Source of the DNA: Rubinisphaera margarita
Lineage (GTDB): Bacteria; Planctomycetota; Planctomycetia; Planctomycetales; Planctomycetaceae
Assembly (NCBI RefSeq): GCF_022267515.1
Contig: NZ_JAKFGB010000009.1
Location: 744,001 to 808,000 of the forward strand
Direction of reading: 5' to 3'
Length of the DNA stretch: 64,000 nucleotides
Part shown: positions 56,515 through 64,000 of the stretch, in pieces
Position numbering within the stretch: the first letter of the stretch is position 1
How the letters are laid out: every line of letters begins with the position of its first letter
Program-made: the position numbers and the translations under genes
The notes under the pieces: model-generated
Told to the model about the DNA's origin: nothing
Databases searched by the model: none
What the model saw: the letters and a program-made list of their open reading frames with translations, nothing else

Positions 56515-59457
56515 ATGTCCGCCTGGGTTATTATTCTTTGGATGTTGGGAGTTTTCGTTCTGCCGTTTGTGCTCGGACAGGTTATTGCCCGGGCCCTGCG
56601 GATGAAAAACGACTCCCGCCGCTTCGGCACCGTCCTGATGATGCTGTTCATCTTCATGGCGCCTTTTGTCAATCAGCTGATGAATGGTCATTCGCTCTCG
56701 AATGCCTTCCGGCTCGGGATTGACCTGGCCGGGGGAACGAACCTCGTCTACCAGGCCGACGTGGAGCAGGCTGAAGCGAGCGGCAAGGACGTCAACAACC
56801 AGTCGATGGACGAACTCGTGCGGGCCATCACCCGCCGCGTGAACGCGTCCGGTACTGAAGAAGTGACCGTGCGACAGGTGGGCGAAGACCGGGTCGAAAT
56901 CATCATCCCGGGAGCCGATCCTGACTACGTTCAGGCGATGAAAAAGCAGATCACGAACCTCGGTAGCCTCGAGTTCGGAATTCTCGCCGCCCGCCATGAT
57001 AATCAGCACGCCTCGCTGATCGCCCGCGCCGAACAGGCCGGAGAAGACGTTTACGATGGCTCTGAACTGCGTGCACAATGGGTTCCTGTCGCCGTTATCC
57101 AGAATGGCGAAGAAAAAGGCCAGCTGAAGGACGTCGACGGCGGGCCGCAGGATGTCTACCGCGAACGCGAGCTCGATGGCCAGACCGTTCGTGAGTTCCT
57201 GGTCATTGTCGAGCCCAAGGAACAGCGGGTCGACGGTAGCTATCTGGTGAACGCCCGCCCGACAATGGGCGAGAACGGCGTCGCCATTGGCTTTACGTTC
57301 AATGCTCAGGGTGGTTTCCGCTTCCAGAACCTGACGAACCGCTATCAGCCCAAAAAGGACGGCAACAAATACCGTCTGGCGGCGATTCTCGACGGTCGGG
57401 TCCACAGTGCCCCGAGCATCAACGATGTGATTTCTCAGGACGGGATCATCACCGGCGACTTCTCCAACGAGGAAGTCAACGAAATGGTCAGCGTCCTCAA
57501 CTCCGGTGCTCTCGAGATTCCTCTCGTCAAGGAGCCGGTCAGCGAGTACACGATCAGCCCGCTGCTCGGTGTCGACGTTCAGGAAAAGGGAAAAACCGCG
57601 ATCACGGTCGCAGCGATCGCCGTCGTGATCTTCATGCTGGTTTACTACTGGATGGCCGGGATTATCGCCGTTCTGTCTCTGGCCGTGAACGTGACGCTGA
57701 TCCTCGGAGCCATGGCTCTGTTTGATGCGACCTTCACGCTGCCTGGTCTGGCCGGTCTGGTGCTGACCATCGGTATGGCCGTCGATGCCAACGTGCTCAT
57801 CTTCGAACGTATGCGGGAAGAACTCACCAAGGGTTCGAGCCTGCGAATGACGATTCATAACGGGTTCTCAAAAGCTCTCTCGACAATTGTCGATGCCAAC
57901 CTGACGACCCTGATCACCGCCGTGATTCTGTACGCTCGCGGAACTGAACAGGTCAAAGGGTTCGCGGCTCTGCTGATCATCGGGATCGTGATGAGTCTCT
58001 TCAGTGCCCTGTACTTCGGGCGTCTGATGTTCGACGTCTTCGAACGACTCAAGCTGCTCTCCGCCAAGTCGATGCTCGGCAAGAGCTTCGTCGGGGAAAC
58101 GAATATCAACTTCCTCAGCAAGCAGACCTATGCCACGATTGTTTCGCTGGCTCTGATTATCGGCGGGATGTCGGTGCTGATTTCCCGTGGAAACGACAAC
58201 CTCGACATCGACTTTACCGGTGGTTCGATGGTGACCTTCCAGTTCCGTGACAATCCAGGCATCGATGAGGCCCGAGCCGCGCTGCAGGAAGAATTCGGCA
58301 GCGATCTGACGCTCGAACGACTCGTGGTTCCCGTTCTCCAGGAGAATGGTCAGGAAGAAATCTACTTCCGTCTGCGAACCAAGAACGAAAACACCGATGA
58401 AGTGCGGACGCTCGTGAACAAAGCCTTCCAGAACTCCGGTCATGACCTGAAGAAGGTCACCATGGAGTTTGGTGAAGTCAGCCAGATCGGTGGCGAAACG
58501 CCGGAAGGCGAAGAGGGCGAAGAAGCTGTCGAATCCAACGATGTGTTCGATGGCGGATCGGAAGTGACGCTCACCTTCTCGGATGAAGTCACCACGACCA
58601 TGATCCTCGACCAGTTCACCAGTGCCTACATGACGGTCAAGGGAATCGACGACGCCGAAGAGGCGACCATCGAGAATCTCGTCGCCGTCACCGGGACTTC
58701 CGGCTCTGGTGTTGATGCCGCCGATGCAACAGTCAAACGGTACAAGACCGCGACTCTGAAGGTTCAGGAAGAGATTCCGACCGAGACCGTTCAACAGTCG
58801 CTGACAACCATGCAGCAGGGGATGGAAGCCCGTCCTGTGCTCGATGAAGTCAACACCTTCAGTTCGGCTGTCGCTGGCGAAGCCAAAGTTTCGGCTCTGC
58901 TCGCCATCCTGCTGTCGCTGGCCGCGATCATTATGTATGTCTGGTTCCGGTTTACCCGCATCGCCTTCGGCCTGGCCGCCGTGGTCGCTCTGATCCACGA
59001 TATCGTGGTCGTCCTGGGACTGGTCGCAATTGCTGCGATGCTGAGTACGACTCCCGTCGGACCGATCCTTGGCCTGGTCGACTTCAAGATCAACCTGCCG
59101 ATGATCGCCGCCTTCCTGACGATCATCGGTTACTCGCTGAACGATACGATCGTCGTGTTCGACCGCATTCGGGAAGTTCGCGGCAAGAACCCGAACTTCA
59201 CCAAGGAAATGATCGACCGCAGTCTGAACCAGACTCTGTCCCGTACCTTGCTGACCTCGTTCACCACCTTGATCGTGGTCTTCATCCTGTACGTGATGGG
59301 GGGCGAAGGACTTCACGGCTTCGCGTTCTGCCTGCTGACCGGTATCGCAGTCGGTACCTACAGCTCGATCTACGTGGCCAGCCCGGTCCTGCTCAAACTG
59401 GCCAACCGCGATCGTCCAGCCGAGAAGAAAGAAGTCACCCCGGCCACCACCGCCTGA
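56515..59457 (+). CDS. secDF: Fused SecD-SecF protein-export membrane protein
   Basis: 980 residues, SecD and SecF joined in one polypeptide. SecDF uses the proton motive force to help export proteins through SecYEG. SecD: first helices (MSAWVIILWMLGVFVLPFVL), periplasmic P1 start LGIDLAGGTNLVYQAD, then several helices around 365-510 with VLTIGMAVDANVLIFERMREE (DxNxxxxER motif). SecF half starts near 525, with LDIDFTGGSMVTFQFRD and the second transport motif GYSLNDTIVVFDRIREVRG (about 874-892). Between residues about 660 and 780 an extra Glu-rich and beta-containing segment enlarges the SecF periplasmic domain. Followed by a terminator. Confidence 0.96.
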   Translation: MSAWVIILWMLGVFVLPFVLGQVIARALRMKNDSRRFGTVLMMLFIFMAPFVNQLMNGHSLSNAFRLGIDLAGGTNLVYQADVEQAEASGKDVNNQSMDELVRAITRRVNASGTEEVTVRQVGEDRVEIIIPGADPDYVQAMKKQITNLGSLEFGILAARHDNQHASLIARAEQAGEDVYDGSELRAQWVPVAVIQNGEEKGQLKDVDGGPQDVYRERELDGQTVREFLVIVEPKEQRVDGSYLVNARPTMGENGVAIGFTFNAQGGFRFQNLTNRYQPKKDGNKYRLAAILDGRVHSAPSINDVISQDGIITGDFSNEEVNEMVSVLNSGALEIPLVKEPVSEYTISPLLGVDVQEKGKTAITVAAIAVVIFMLVYYWMAGIIAVLSLAVNVTLILGAMALFDATFTLPGLAGLVLTIGMAVDANVLIFERMREELTKGSSLRMTIHNGFSKALSTIVDANLTTLITAVILYARGTEQVKGFAALLIIGIVMSLFSALYFGRLMFDVFERLKLLSAKSMLGKSFVGETNINFLSKQTYATIVSLALIIGGMSVLISRGNDNLDIDFTGGSMVTFQFRDNPGIDEARAALQEEFGSDLTLERLVVPVLQENGQEEIYFRLRTKNENTDEVRTLVNKAFQNSGHDLKKVTMEFGEVSQIGGETPEGEEGEEAVESNDVFDGGSEVTLTFSDEVTTTMILDQFTSAYMTVKGIDDAEEATIENLVAVTGTSGSGVDAADATVKRYKTATLKVQEEIPTETVQQSLTTMQQGMEARPVLDEVNTFSSAVAGEAKVSALLAILLSLAAIIMYVWFRFTRIAFGLAAVVALIHDIVVVLGLVAIAAMLSTTPVGPILGLVDFKINLPMIAAFLTIIGYSLNDTIVVFDRIREVRGKNPNFTKEMIDRSLNQTLSRTLLTSFTTLIVVFILYVMGGEGLHGFAFCLLTGIAVGTYSSIYVASPVLLKLANRDRPAEKKEVTPATTA

Positions 59458-59477
59458 GTGATCTGACAACGAGAATC

Positions 59478-59513
59478 AAAAAGCACTGCCGGGTGATTGG
59501 CAGTGCTTTTTTT
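59478..59513 (+). terminator. Rho-independent terminator of the queE-secDF operon
   Basis: AAGCACTGCC-GGGTGATT-GGCAGTGCTT followed by seven Ts: a perfect 10-bp stem and strong U-tract, 21 nt past the secDF stop. Marks the operon's 3' end. Confidence 0.94.
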
Positions 59514-59575
59514 ATGCGCCGAATCGCGGGGTGGTCTGCGGCATCGACCGACGGGAGCCGCCGGCGGAGAAAGCG

Positions 59576-59643
59576 AGCAAACTCAGCATGGCAGGGGATT
59601 GGCGGCCCATGTGACTGCAGGAGATGCATGGAAATGATCTAAG
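59576..59643. repeat. Repeat F copy 2, near hydrolase stop
   Basis: Matches 741-806 (ACTCAGCATGGCAGGGGAT and GACTGCAGG blocks). It ends 7 bp from the stop codon of the alpha/beta hydrolase on the minus strand, where copy 1 overlaps the smc stop. Confidence 0.7.
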
Positions 59644-59650
59644 GCCCTGC

Positions 59651-60619
59651 TCAATTGACGTGCCATTCAATACGGTGAACCGTGCCGCCAAGGCTTTCCT
59701 TAACAAGATCCTCACGAGCGGCTTTATCCAGTTCCGGCTCGCCGCGCAGATAGGTGTGAAGGATCTCCGGGACGATCCGTTTGAGGACGTTGGTCACATC
59801 CGAATCGGTCCGGGGGAGCCTGCGTGGTCCGCCGGTCGGATCGGAAAAGCTAAAGTGATTCGCGTCGTGAAACCAGAGCAAATGCTTGTCGCCTTTCGGC
59901 ATGAGCTTGAAGAAGTCCCGGTGACCATCGCCCGCTAAATCCTGCGTTCCGGAAATCCCCACGAACGGAGTTTTCACCGCCGCAAAACTGTTCTCGTCGA
60001 AGAATGCGCCGTTCGCGCTTTGCGGGCTGAAGCCGATTCCCAACTTGATCCGCGGTTCAGAGAGGTTGACTTCGATGCCGACCGGTTTCACGCCGCAACC
60101 GACCATTGCGGTATACGCCCCGTAGGAATGACCGAGGATTGCGATCTTCGACAGATCGATCCGTCTTCGGAATCGGTCGTCCTCCCGGTTCAGCCGATCG
60201 GAGAGATCAATCGCGAATCGTACATCCAGCGGCCGATTCGTCCGGGCCGTCATATCGTTGCCGCAATCCACCAGTGCCTCGCGAAAACTAAGCCGACCGG
60301 TACGCATTCGGCGTCGAATGTCGTCGGTGTTGCTGGTGATGTGTTCCATGCAAAGCACAACATAACCTTGCCGGGCCATTTCCACGGCGAGAGCGTACAA
60401 ACCATGCCGGCTGCCTGCTCCGCCGTGGGAAACGAGCACCAAAGGTTGAGCGTTTTTCTGTTTCGGCAGGTGAAATGTCAGTGGAACATTTCGACTGCGG
60501 CTTTCGTCCACATTTTCTGGCAGATCAATCACAGCCTGCTGAGCAGAGGCCACGTTGGAGAGTACAAAAGCGAAAAACAGCAGGGCTGCCACAAAAGTTC
60601 CGGGAACAAACATCGTCAA
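59651..60619 (-). CDS. Secreted alpha/beta hydrolase
   Basis: 322 residues. Signal peptide (TFVAALLFFAFVLSNVASAQ, about 8-27), then an alpha/beta-hydrolase fold: oxyanion region LVLVSHGGAGSRHG (about 60-73), nucleophile elbow GHSYGAYTAM (about 163-172, Ser in GxSxG), acid Asp probably in GTQDLAGDG (about 224-232), and catalytic His in HDANHFSFSD (about 250-259). It resembles PAF-acetylhydrolase/dienelactone-like secreted esterases; the substrate is unknown. Monocistronic; a repeat lies between it and the convergent secDF operon. Confidence 0.85.
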   Translation of the reverse strand: MTMFVPGTFVAALLFFAFVLSNVASAQQAVIDLPENVDESRSRNVPLTFHLPKQKNAQPLVLVSHGGAGSRHGLYALAVEMARQGYVVLCMEHITSNTDDIRRRMRTGRLSFREALVDCGNDMTARTNRPLDVRFAIDLSDRLNREDDRFRRRIDLSKIAILGHSYGAYTAMVGCGVKPVGIEVNLSEPRIKLGIGFSPQSANGAFFDENSFAAVKTPFVGISGTQDLAGDGHRDFFKLMPKGDKHLLWFHDANHFSFSDPTGGPRRLPRTDSDVTNVLKRIVPEILHTYLRGEPELDKAAREDLVKESLGGTVHRIEWHVN

Positions 60620-60730
60620 GAGACTTCTCCATCAAGGCGTTGGGAACAGGGGAAGAGCATCCCATGGGATCGCGACTGCTCCGGCAAATGTGGCTCTGCG
60701 GCATGTGGGCCTCCCTTTGCGAGAGCGCAT

Positions 60731-60764
60731 AAAAAAACCGGAGTCGTTATCGAACGTACTCCGG
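60731..60764 (-). terminator. Rho-independent terminator of peroxiredoxin gene
   Basis: On the minus strand: CCGGAGT-acgttcgataacg-ACTCCGG followed by TTTTTTT. It lies 123 nt past the peroxiredoxin stop, on the far side of an inserted E element. Confidence 0.8.
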
Positions 60765-60785
60765 AAGGGGAACTCAGGTTTTACT

Positions 60786-60889
60786 TAGAGCAGTTTACTT
60801 TTTGGTGTAACCGTTCGGCCCGCGAAAGATGCAGCGTTTCAGGCGATTCAACGCTCATTCGCGGACATACGGTAGAGCGATCCGCTCTA
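60786..60889 (-). repeat. E element copy 4, inverted, overlapping stop
   Basis: 104 bp from TAGAGCAGTTTAC to CGATCCGCTCTA. Its terminal TAG (minus strand) is the stop codon of the peroxiredoxin gene, and the gene's own terminator lies beyond it. Confidence 0.88.
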
Positions 60890-61423
60890 GCGGGCGGAAA
60901 CCTTCTGGGAGAGGGCGTCGTCGATCTTGCTGAGGATCGAGTCGACGTTCGTAATGGCTCCTTCAGTTACTGATTTCCAGACGATGTGGCCCTTGGGGTT
61001 GATCAGCACCAGGCCGTGCATCTGCCGGCGGCCGTCGAGGCAGTTGAAGTCTTCGAAGGTCGACAGTCGGGGATCAGTTCCCATGGAGAACTTGATGTTG
61101 TTGCGGTCGCGGATGCGATCGACAGTCGAACGGTTCGGCAGGTCGTGGCTGATGGCGACAATCTCGATGTTCCGTTTCTCGAATTTCTCGGCGTTCCTGG
61201 CGATTCCCGAGAGCTGTTCCATGCAGTGCACGCAGGTCACGCCGCGGTAGAAGATGAGCAGGACGTTCGAGTCATAGTCCTCGCCGGACAGCGTCCCGCC
61301 GGTGTAAGACTCGACGGACCATTCCGGAGCTTTTTCGGCGGCGGACTTCTTTGCGGCCTGAAGATCGACGGTGGCAGCCAGCAAGAGGCAGAGACCGGTG
61401 AGGGCGATGGCAAAGCGTTTCAT
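60887..61423 (-). CDS. Exported AhpC/TSA-type peroxiredoxin
   Basis: 178 residues from ATG 61423 (61429 is the alternative). Signal peptide MKRFAIALTGLCLLLAATVD, cleavage near LQAA. Thioredoxin fold with an active-site YRGVTCVHCMEQL (Cys-x-x-Cys, about 64-67 in the mature region), an AhpC/TSA-like redox site, then VAISHDLPNRSTVDRIR and INPKGHIVWKS. Likely a periplasmic thiol peroxidase or disulfide reductase. CVHC is atypical for peroxiredoxins, which usually have a lone N-terminal Cys, so a thioredoxin-like reductase role is equally possible. The stop codon TAG comes from an inserted repeat. Confidence 0.85.
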   Translation of the reverse strand: MKRFAIALTGLCLLLAATVDLQAAKKSAAEKAPEWSVESYTGGTLSGEDYDSNVLLIFYRGVTCVHCMEQLSGIARNAEKFEKRNIEIVAISHDLPNRSTVDRIRDRNNIKFSMGTDPRLSTFEDFNCLDGRRQMHGLVLINPKGHIVWKSVTEGAITNVDSILSKIDDALSQKVSAR

Positions 61424-61516
61424 GGGCAATCCTGTCTGGTGGGTCAGTAAGGAGGGACAATTCCGTTCCCTCGATTCTACGCCCGTTCAACGTGGAAAGC
61501 AAAAGGGGGAATCCGG

Positions 61517-64000
61517 TCAGTGGCCCAATTGCTTCAGGTAAGCATACAGATCAGCCAGATCGCCATCATTCAGGTCTTTGAGCAGATCGGCGGGCATGAT
61601 GGACGTTTCCAGCGGCTTGCGGAACGCGATCTCGTCGCTCTCGATCCGAATCGTCCGGTGTGAACCGTCCCGCAGCAGCAGTCCGTCCACAGCTTCGTAG
61701 ATGACAATGCCGGAATAGGTCTTTCCCTCCTCCGTCGACAGGATAGTGCCGCGATAGCGGGCCGAAACATCCTTGTGGGGATTGACGATCGCTTCAAACA
61801 GGTCGTCGAGCGAGAACCGGTCGGCTGCTCCGGCCAGGTCCGGTCCCATCGCGTTCCGCGTTCCATGGCATTGAGCACACTGCTTTTGCTCGAACAGCAG
61901 CCGCCCGTTGTCAGCATCGCCTTCGTCCCAGTCGATCTGCCGGAGTCGTTCGTGCCAGTCGGTCTGCAGCGAGCGATCCGCCGGGGTGTTGAAGGTGAGC
62001 GCTTCCGGAAAGCTGACGGCGAGCCAGCCCTGCCATTCCGCGGCAATCTCCTGATGCGTCAGATCGATCGAGCTGACCGGAAACGTCGCTTCCGGGACTG
62101 GAGGATGTTCCTCGGCCAGTTGCCGGGCGATCGGCTCGGTCAACTGCAACGCTTCGGCCCAGACTGCATCGACGCCGTCTCTGCGAGCCAGACGAACGAG
62201 CAGATCGACAACGGCCGCAAGATCCTCGGGCTGGAACTCCTCCCAGGCAGAGATCGCCTGCAGACACGAGGAAACGATATCGAATTCCTCGAACTTGAGG
62301 CCGGAACGAATGGTTTCGCGATCTTCGCTCTCGTTCGATCCGGCCAGTACGGCGACAGCCTGTTTGCGGAGCGAGTCGTCTTCGAGAGCTTCGCGGGCCA
62401 TTTGCAGAACCGCGGGGTCATCGAGTTCCTGAAATCGTTGGAGCAAATCCGGACTCAGGTCGATCCGGTCGGCCTGGACGGCATCGAAGTAAGCGGCAAT
62501 CGCGGTGTCGCGGGCTTCACCCGTCATCGCATCGACAAACAGATTGTGCTCGGGGCGGCCGAACTTTTCATGCTCGGCGATGGTTTTGGGCAGATTCGCA
62601 TCGCGGGTGACGAGAGCGTCGTAGAGTTCCCGGACGCGCGGATCCCAGTTCCGGTCGAGCACGGCTTTGCGAGCCTCAAGTTTGTCGTGCAGTTGAAGCA
62701 GAGCAGTCGCCGTCCGTCCGGTTTGTTCTTCACTTCGGGTCGACGGGAGCGTGGCCAGAACAATCAGATGGTGCAGGTCCGAAACCGGATCAGAGTCGGC
62801 TGTGATTCTCGTCAGCAGCTTCTCGAGCAGAGCAGGGCTGTCGGGGGAGATCATCGCGGTCAGCCGGGCCAGTTCCCAGTCGACGAGAGCGTCGCCGGAG
62901 GGATACATCTCTTCAATCGCCTGCTGCAATGTCTGCAGCTGTTCGGCATCCTGATCGAGTGGCGTGCGTGGCAGATAACCATCGAAGACGGCCGGGTGGG
63001 CCGGGCTGGAACCGAATCCGCCGAGAGCATGTTGAATCAGCAGGACGGCGGTGAGTTGTAGTTCGGGATCTTTCTGCCGGGTCAGGGCCGCGGTGCCGAT
63101 GTCGTGCCAGCCGTACGGATGGCCGGGATAACCGCGATCGACGAAGGCCCACGCCATCAGCATTGCCTCAGGCCAGCCCGCTGTACGAGCGATGTCGCCG
63201 ACGGCTCGGAAACCGGCATCGGTCATGCGAGCCGCGACCCGGAGTGCCAGATAGCGAACGACATGATCTTCATGACCAAGACAGCCGGCGATCTCATTTT
63301 CGAATCCTGTCAGTGCGTTCGACGGACAGGTCAGCAGGGCTTCCAGGGCACTGCGGACGACGGCCGGACTGGAGTCGACCAGAAACGGCTGCAGAGCCTG
63401 CGGATCTGGTCTGCCTTCGACAACACGGCCGTATGCCCAGACACCGCGGGCCCGAAGTTCGCGGTCTTTCTCCAGGACCATGCTCTTCATGAAGTCGATG
63501 TCGGGTCCCTGGAACAACTCCGTGAGAATTTCGACGGCTCGGATGCGTTCCGCAGCGGTGCGATTTCGATCCAGAGCGGCTCGCAGGATTGGCTCTTCTC
63601 CCAGCGATTTCGCAGCTGGCTGCCAGCGGGCTCGCGACCAGGCAGCAAGCGGCTGAGGCGCATTCAGAATCTGATCGAGCTGAGTTGCTTTCGGGTTCTG
63701 CTTTGGAGCTCCACTGGAGTGACTGATGCGGAACACGGTCCCCTGAGTGCCACGGCCGCCGACAGAAATGAAGAGATCGCCGTCGGGGCCAACCACGGCA
63801 TCGGTCGGAGCAAAGCCGTAGGTGCCGATGCCGGTCGCGAATTCGCGGGACTGAGCCGCCCACGAAGCCCCCTGCCGCTGAATCTTGACGGCGATCACGC
63901 GGCCATAGGTCCAGTCGAGTACAAAGACGGTGTTCTGAAACTCGACAGGAAACTGCTGATGTGCGTAACAGACGACCCCGGTCGGCGAGCCGCGTCCCGT
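61517..64000 (-). CDS. Partial PVC-type heme-binding protein (5' end beyond window)
   Basis: 828 codons are visible; the frame continues past the right edge, so the start is missing. The visible N-terminal part reads NTVFVLDWTYGR and DAVVGPDGDLFISVGGRGTQ, a beta-propeller/PQQ-type dehydrogenase-like region. It is followed by a long helical HEAT-repeat-like section (residues about 120-640), and near the C-terminus a cytochrome c motif CAQCHGTRNAMGPDLAG (CxxCH) in the typical order of planctomycete 'putative heme-binding' proteins (TIGR02603/02604-like). Probably exported, its signal being outside the window. Function as an electron-transfer or dehydrogenase component is inferred. Confidence 0.9.
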   Translation of the reverse strand, partial: TGRGSPTGVVCYAHQQFPVEFQNTVFVLDWTYGRVIAVKIQRQGASWAAQSREFATGIGTYGFAPTDAVVGPDGDLFISVGGRGTQGTVFRISHSSGAPKQNPKATQLDQILNAPQPLAAWSRARWQPAAKSLGEEPILRAALDRNRTAAERIRAVEILTELFQGPDIDFMKSMVLEKDRELRARGVWAYGRVVEGRPDPQALQPFLVDSSPAVVRSALEALLTCPSNALTGFENEIAGCLGHEDHVVRYLALRVAARMTDAGFRAVGDIARTAGWPEAMLMAWAFVDRGYPGHPYGWHDIGTAALTRQKDPELQLTAVLLIQHALGGFGSSPAHPAVFDGYLPRTPLDQDAEQLQTLQQAIEEMYPSGDALVDWELARLTAMISPDSPALLEKLLTRITADSDPVSDLHHLIVLATLPSTRSEEQTGRTATALLQLHDKLEARKAVLDRNWDPRVRELYDALVTRDANLPKTIAEHEKFGRPEHNLFVDAMTGEARDTAIAAYFDAVQADRIDLSPDLLQRFQELDDPAVLQMAREALEDDSLRKQAVAVLAGSNESEDRETIRSGLKFEEFDIVSSCLQAISAWEEFQPEDLAAVVDLLVRLARRDGVDAVWAEALQLTEPIARQLAEEHPPVPEATFPVSSIDLTHQEIAAEWQGWLAVSFPEALTFNTPADRSLQTDWHERLRQIDWDEGDADNGRLLFEQKQCAQCHGTRNAMGPDLAGAADRFSLDDLFEAIVNPHKDVSARYRGTILSTEEGKTYSGIVIYEAVDGLLLRDGSHRTIRIESDEIAFRKPLETSIMPADLLKDLNDGDLADLYAYLKQLGH

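Noticed and set aside
56449..59469. Minus-strand frames opposite secDF (469 and 533 codons)
   Set aside because: His/Asp/Gln-rich sequence typical of reverse reading of hydrophobic genes; no motif.

Overview
The window is a chromosomal segment of a planctomycete, most likely order Planctomycetales (phylum call confident, genus not attempted). The main evidence is three DUF1501 proteins, two secreted PSCyt1/DUF1549/DUF1553 cytochromes, a PVC-type heme-binding protein, a DUF1559 pseudopilin with an H-X9-DG tail, an HYExAFE protein, and a tetrahydromethanopterin-pathway gene (mch). It is mostly core chromosome. I see no tRNA, rRNA, CRISPR array, phage or intact transposase.

Layout. 1-413: edge of a membrane protein. 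803-6957 (minus): smc and a FlgI-like lipoprotein with a HEAT-like middle. 7408-8750: mch with a translationally coupled small gene. 8802-10868 (minus): TPR lipoprotein. 11670-16663: DUF58 protein, lipoprotein, SDR epimerase, HYExAFE protein, a 55-residue membrane peptide and a ketoacyl synthase. 17221-26414 (minus): two consecutive PSCyt1/DUF1501 pairs. 26741-34745: a lipoprotein, TIM-barrel isomerase, secreted protein, a third DUF1501 protein, MOSC protein, anchored TPR-like protein, RluD and a PH-domain protein. 35252-42560 (minus): lysR-gltB-gltD, the nitrogen assimilation block. 42884-47575: a highly charged D/E plus RGG protein, squalene/phytoene synthase, a Cys/Pro-rich secreted protein and two small unknowns. 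48443-52549: tadA, a Tat-exported Gfo/Idh oxidoreductase and a DUF1559 pair. 53353-59457: compact operon queE - LRR lipoprotein - tgt - yajC - secDF, combining queuosine synthesis with Sec translocase accessories. 59651-64000 (minus): alpha/beta hydrolase, peroxiredoxin and a partial heme-binding propeller protein.

The most unusual content is between the genes. Several families of structured, repeated, non-coding elements fill the spacers. (1) REP-like hairpins of unrelated stem sequence mostly share the 5' head GGTGGC (or GATGGC). They often occur as inverted pairs 150-180 bp apart, nest inside one another, and show a compensatory stem change. (2) A 104-bp element with TAGAGC/GCTCTA ends, flanked by TA, occurs in five copies. 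Four of them touch, or lie within 3 bp of, a stop codon, as expected of an IS630/mariner-type MITE. (3) There are smaller repeat pairs and a 301-bp element with perfect 14-bp terminal inverted repeats sitting inside another repeat. No mobilising enzyme is in the window.

Among proteins, the standout is Tgt: all three zinc-ligand cysteines of the bacterial family are replaced, although its catalytic and substrate residues are kept.
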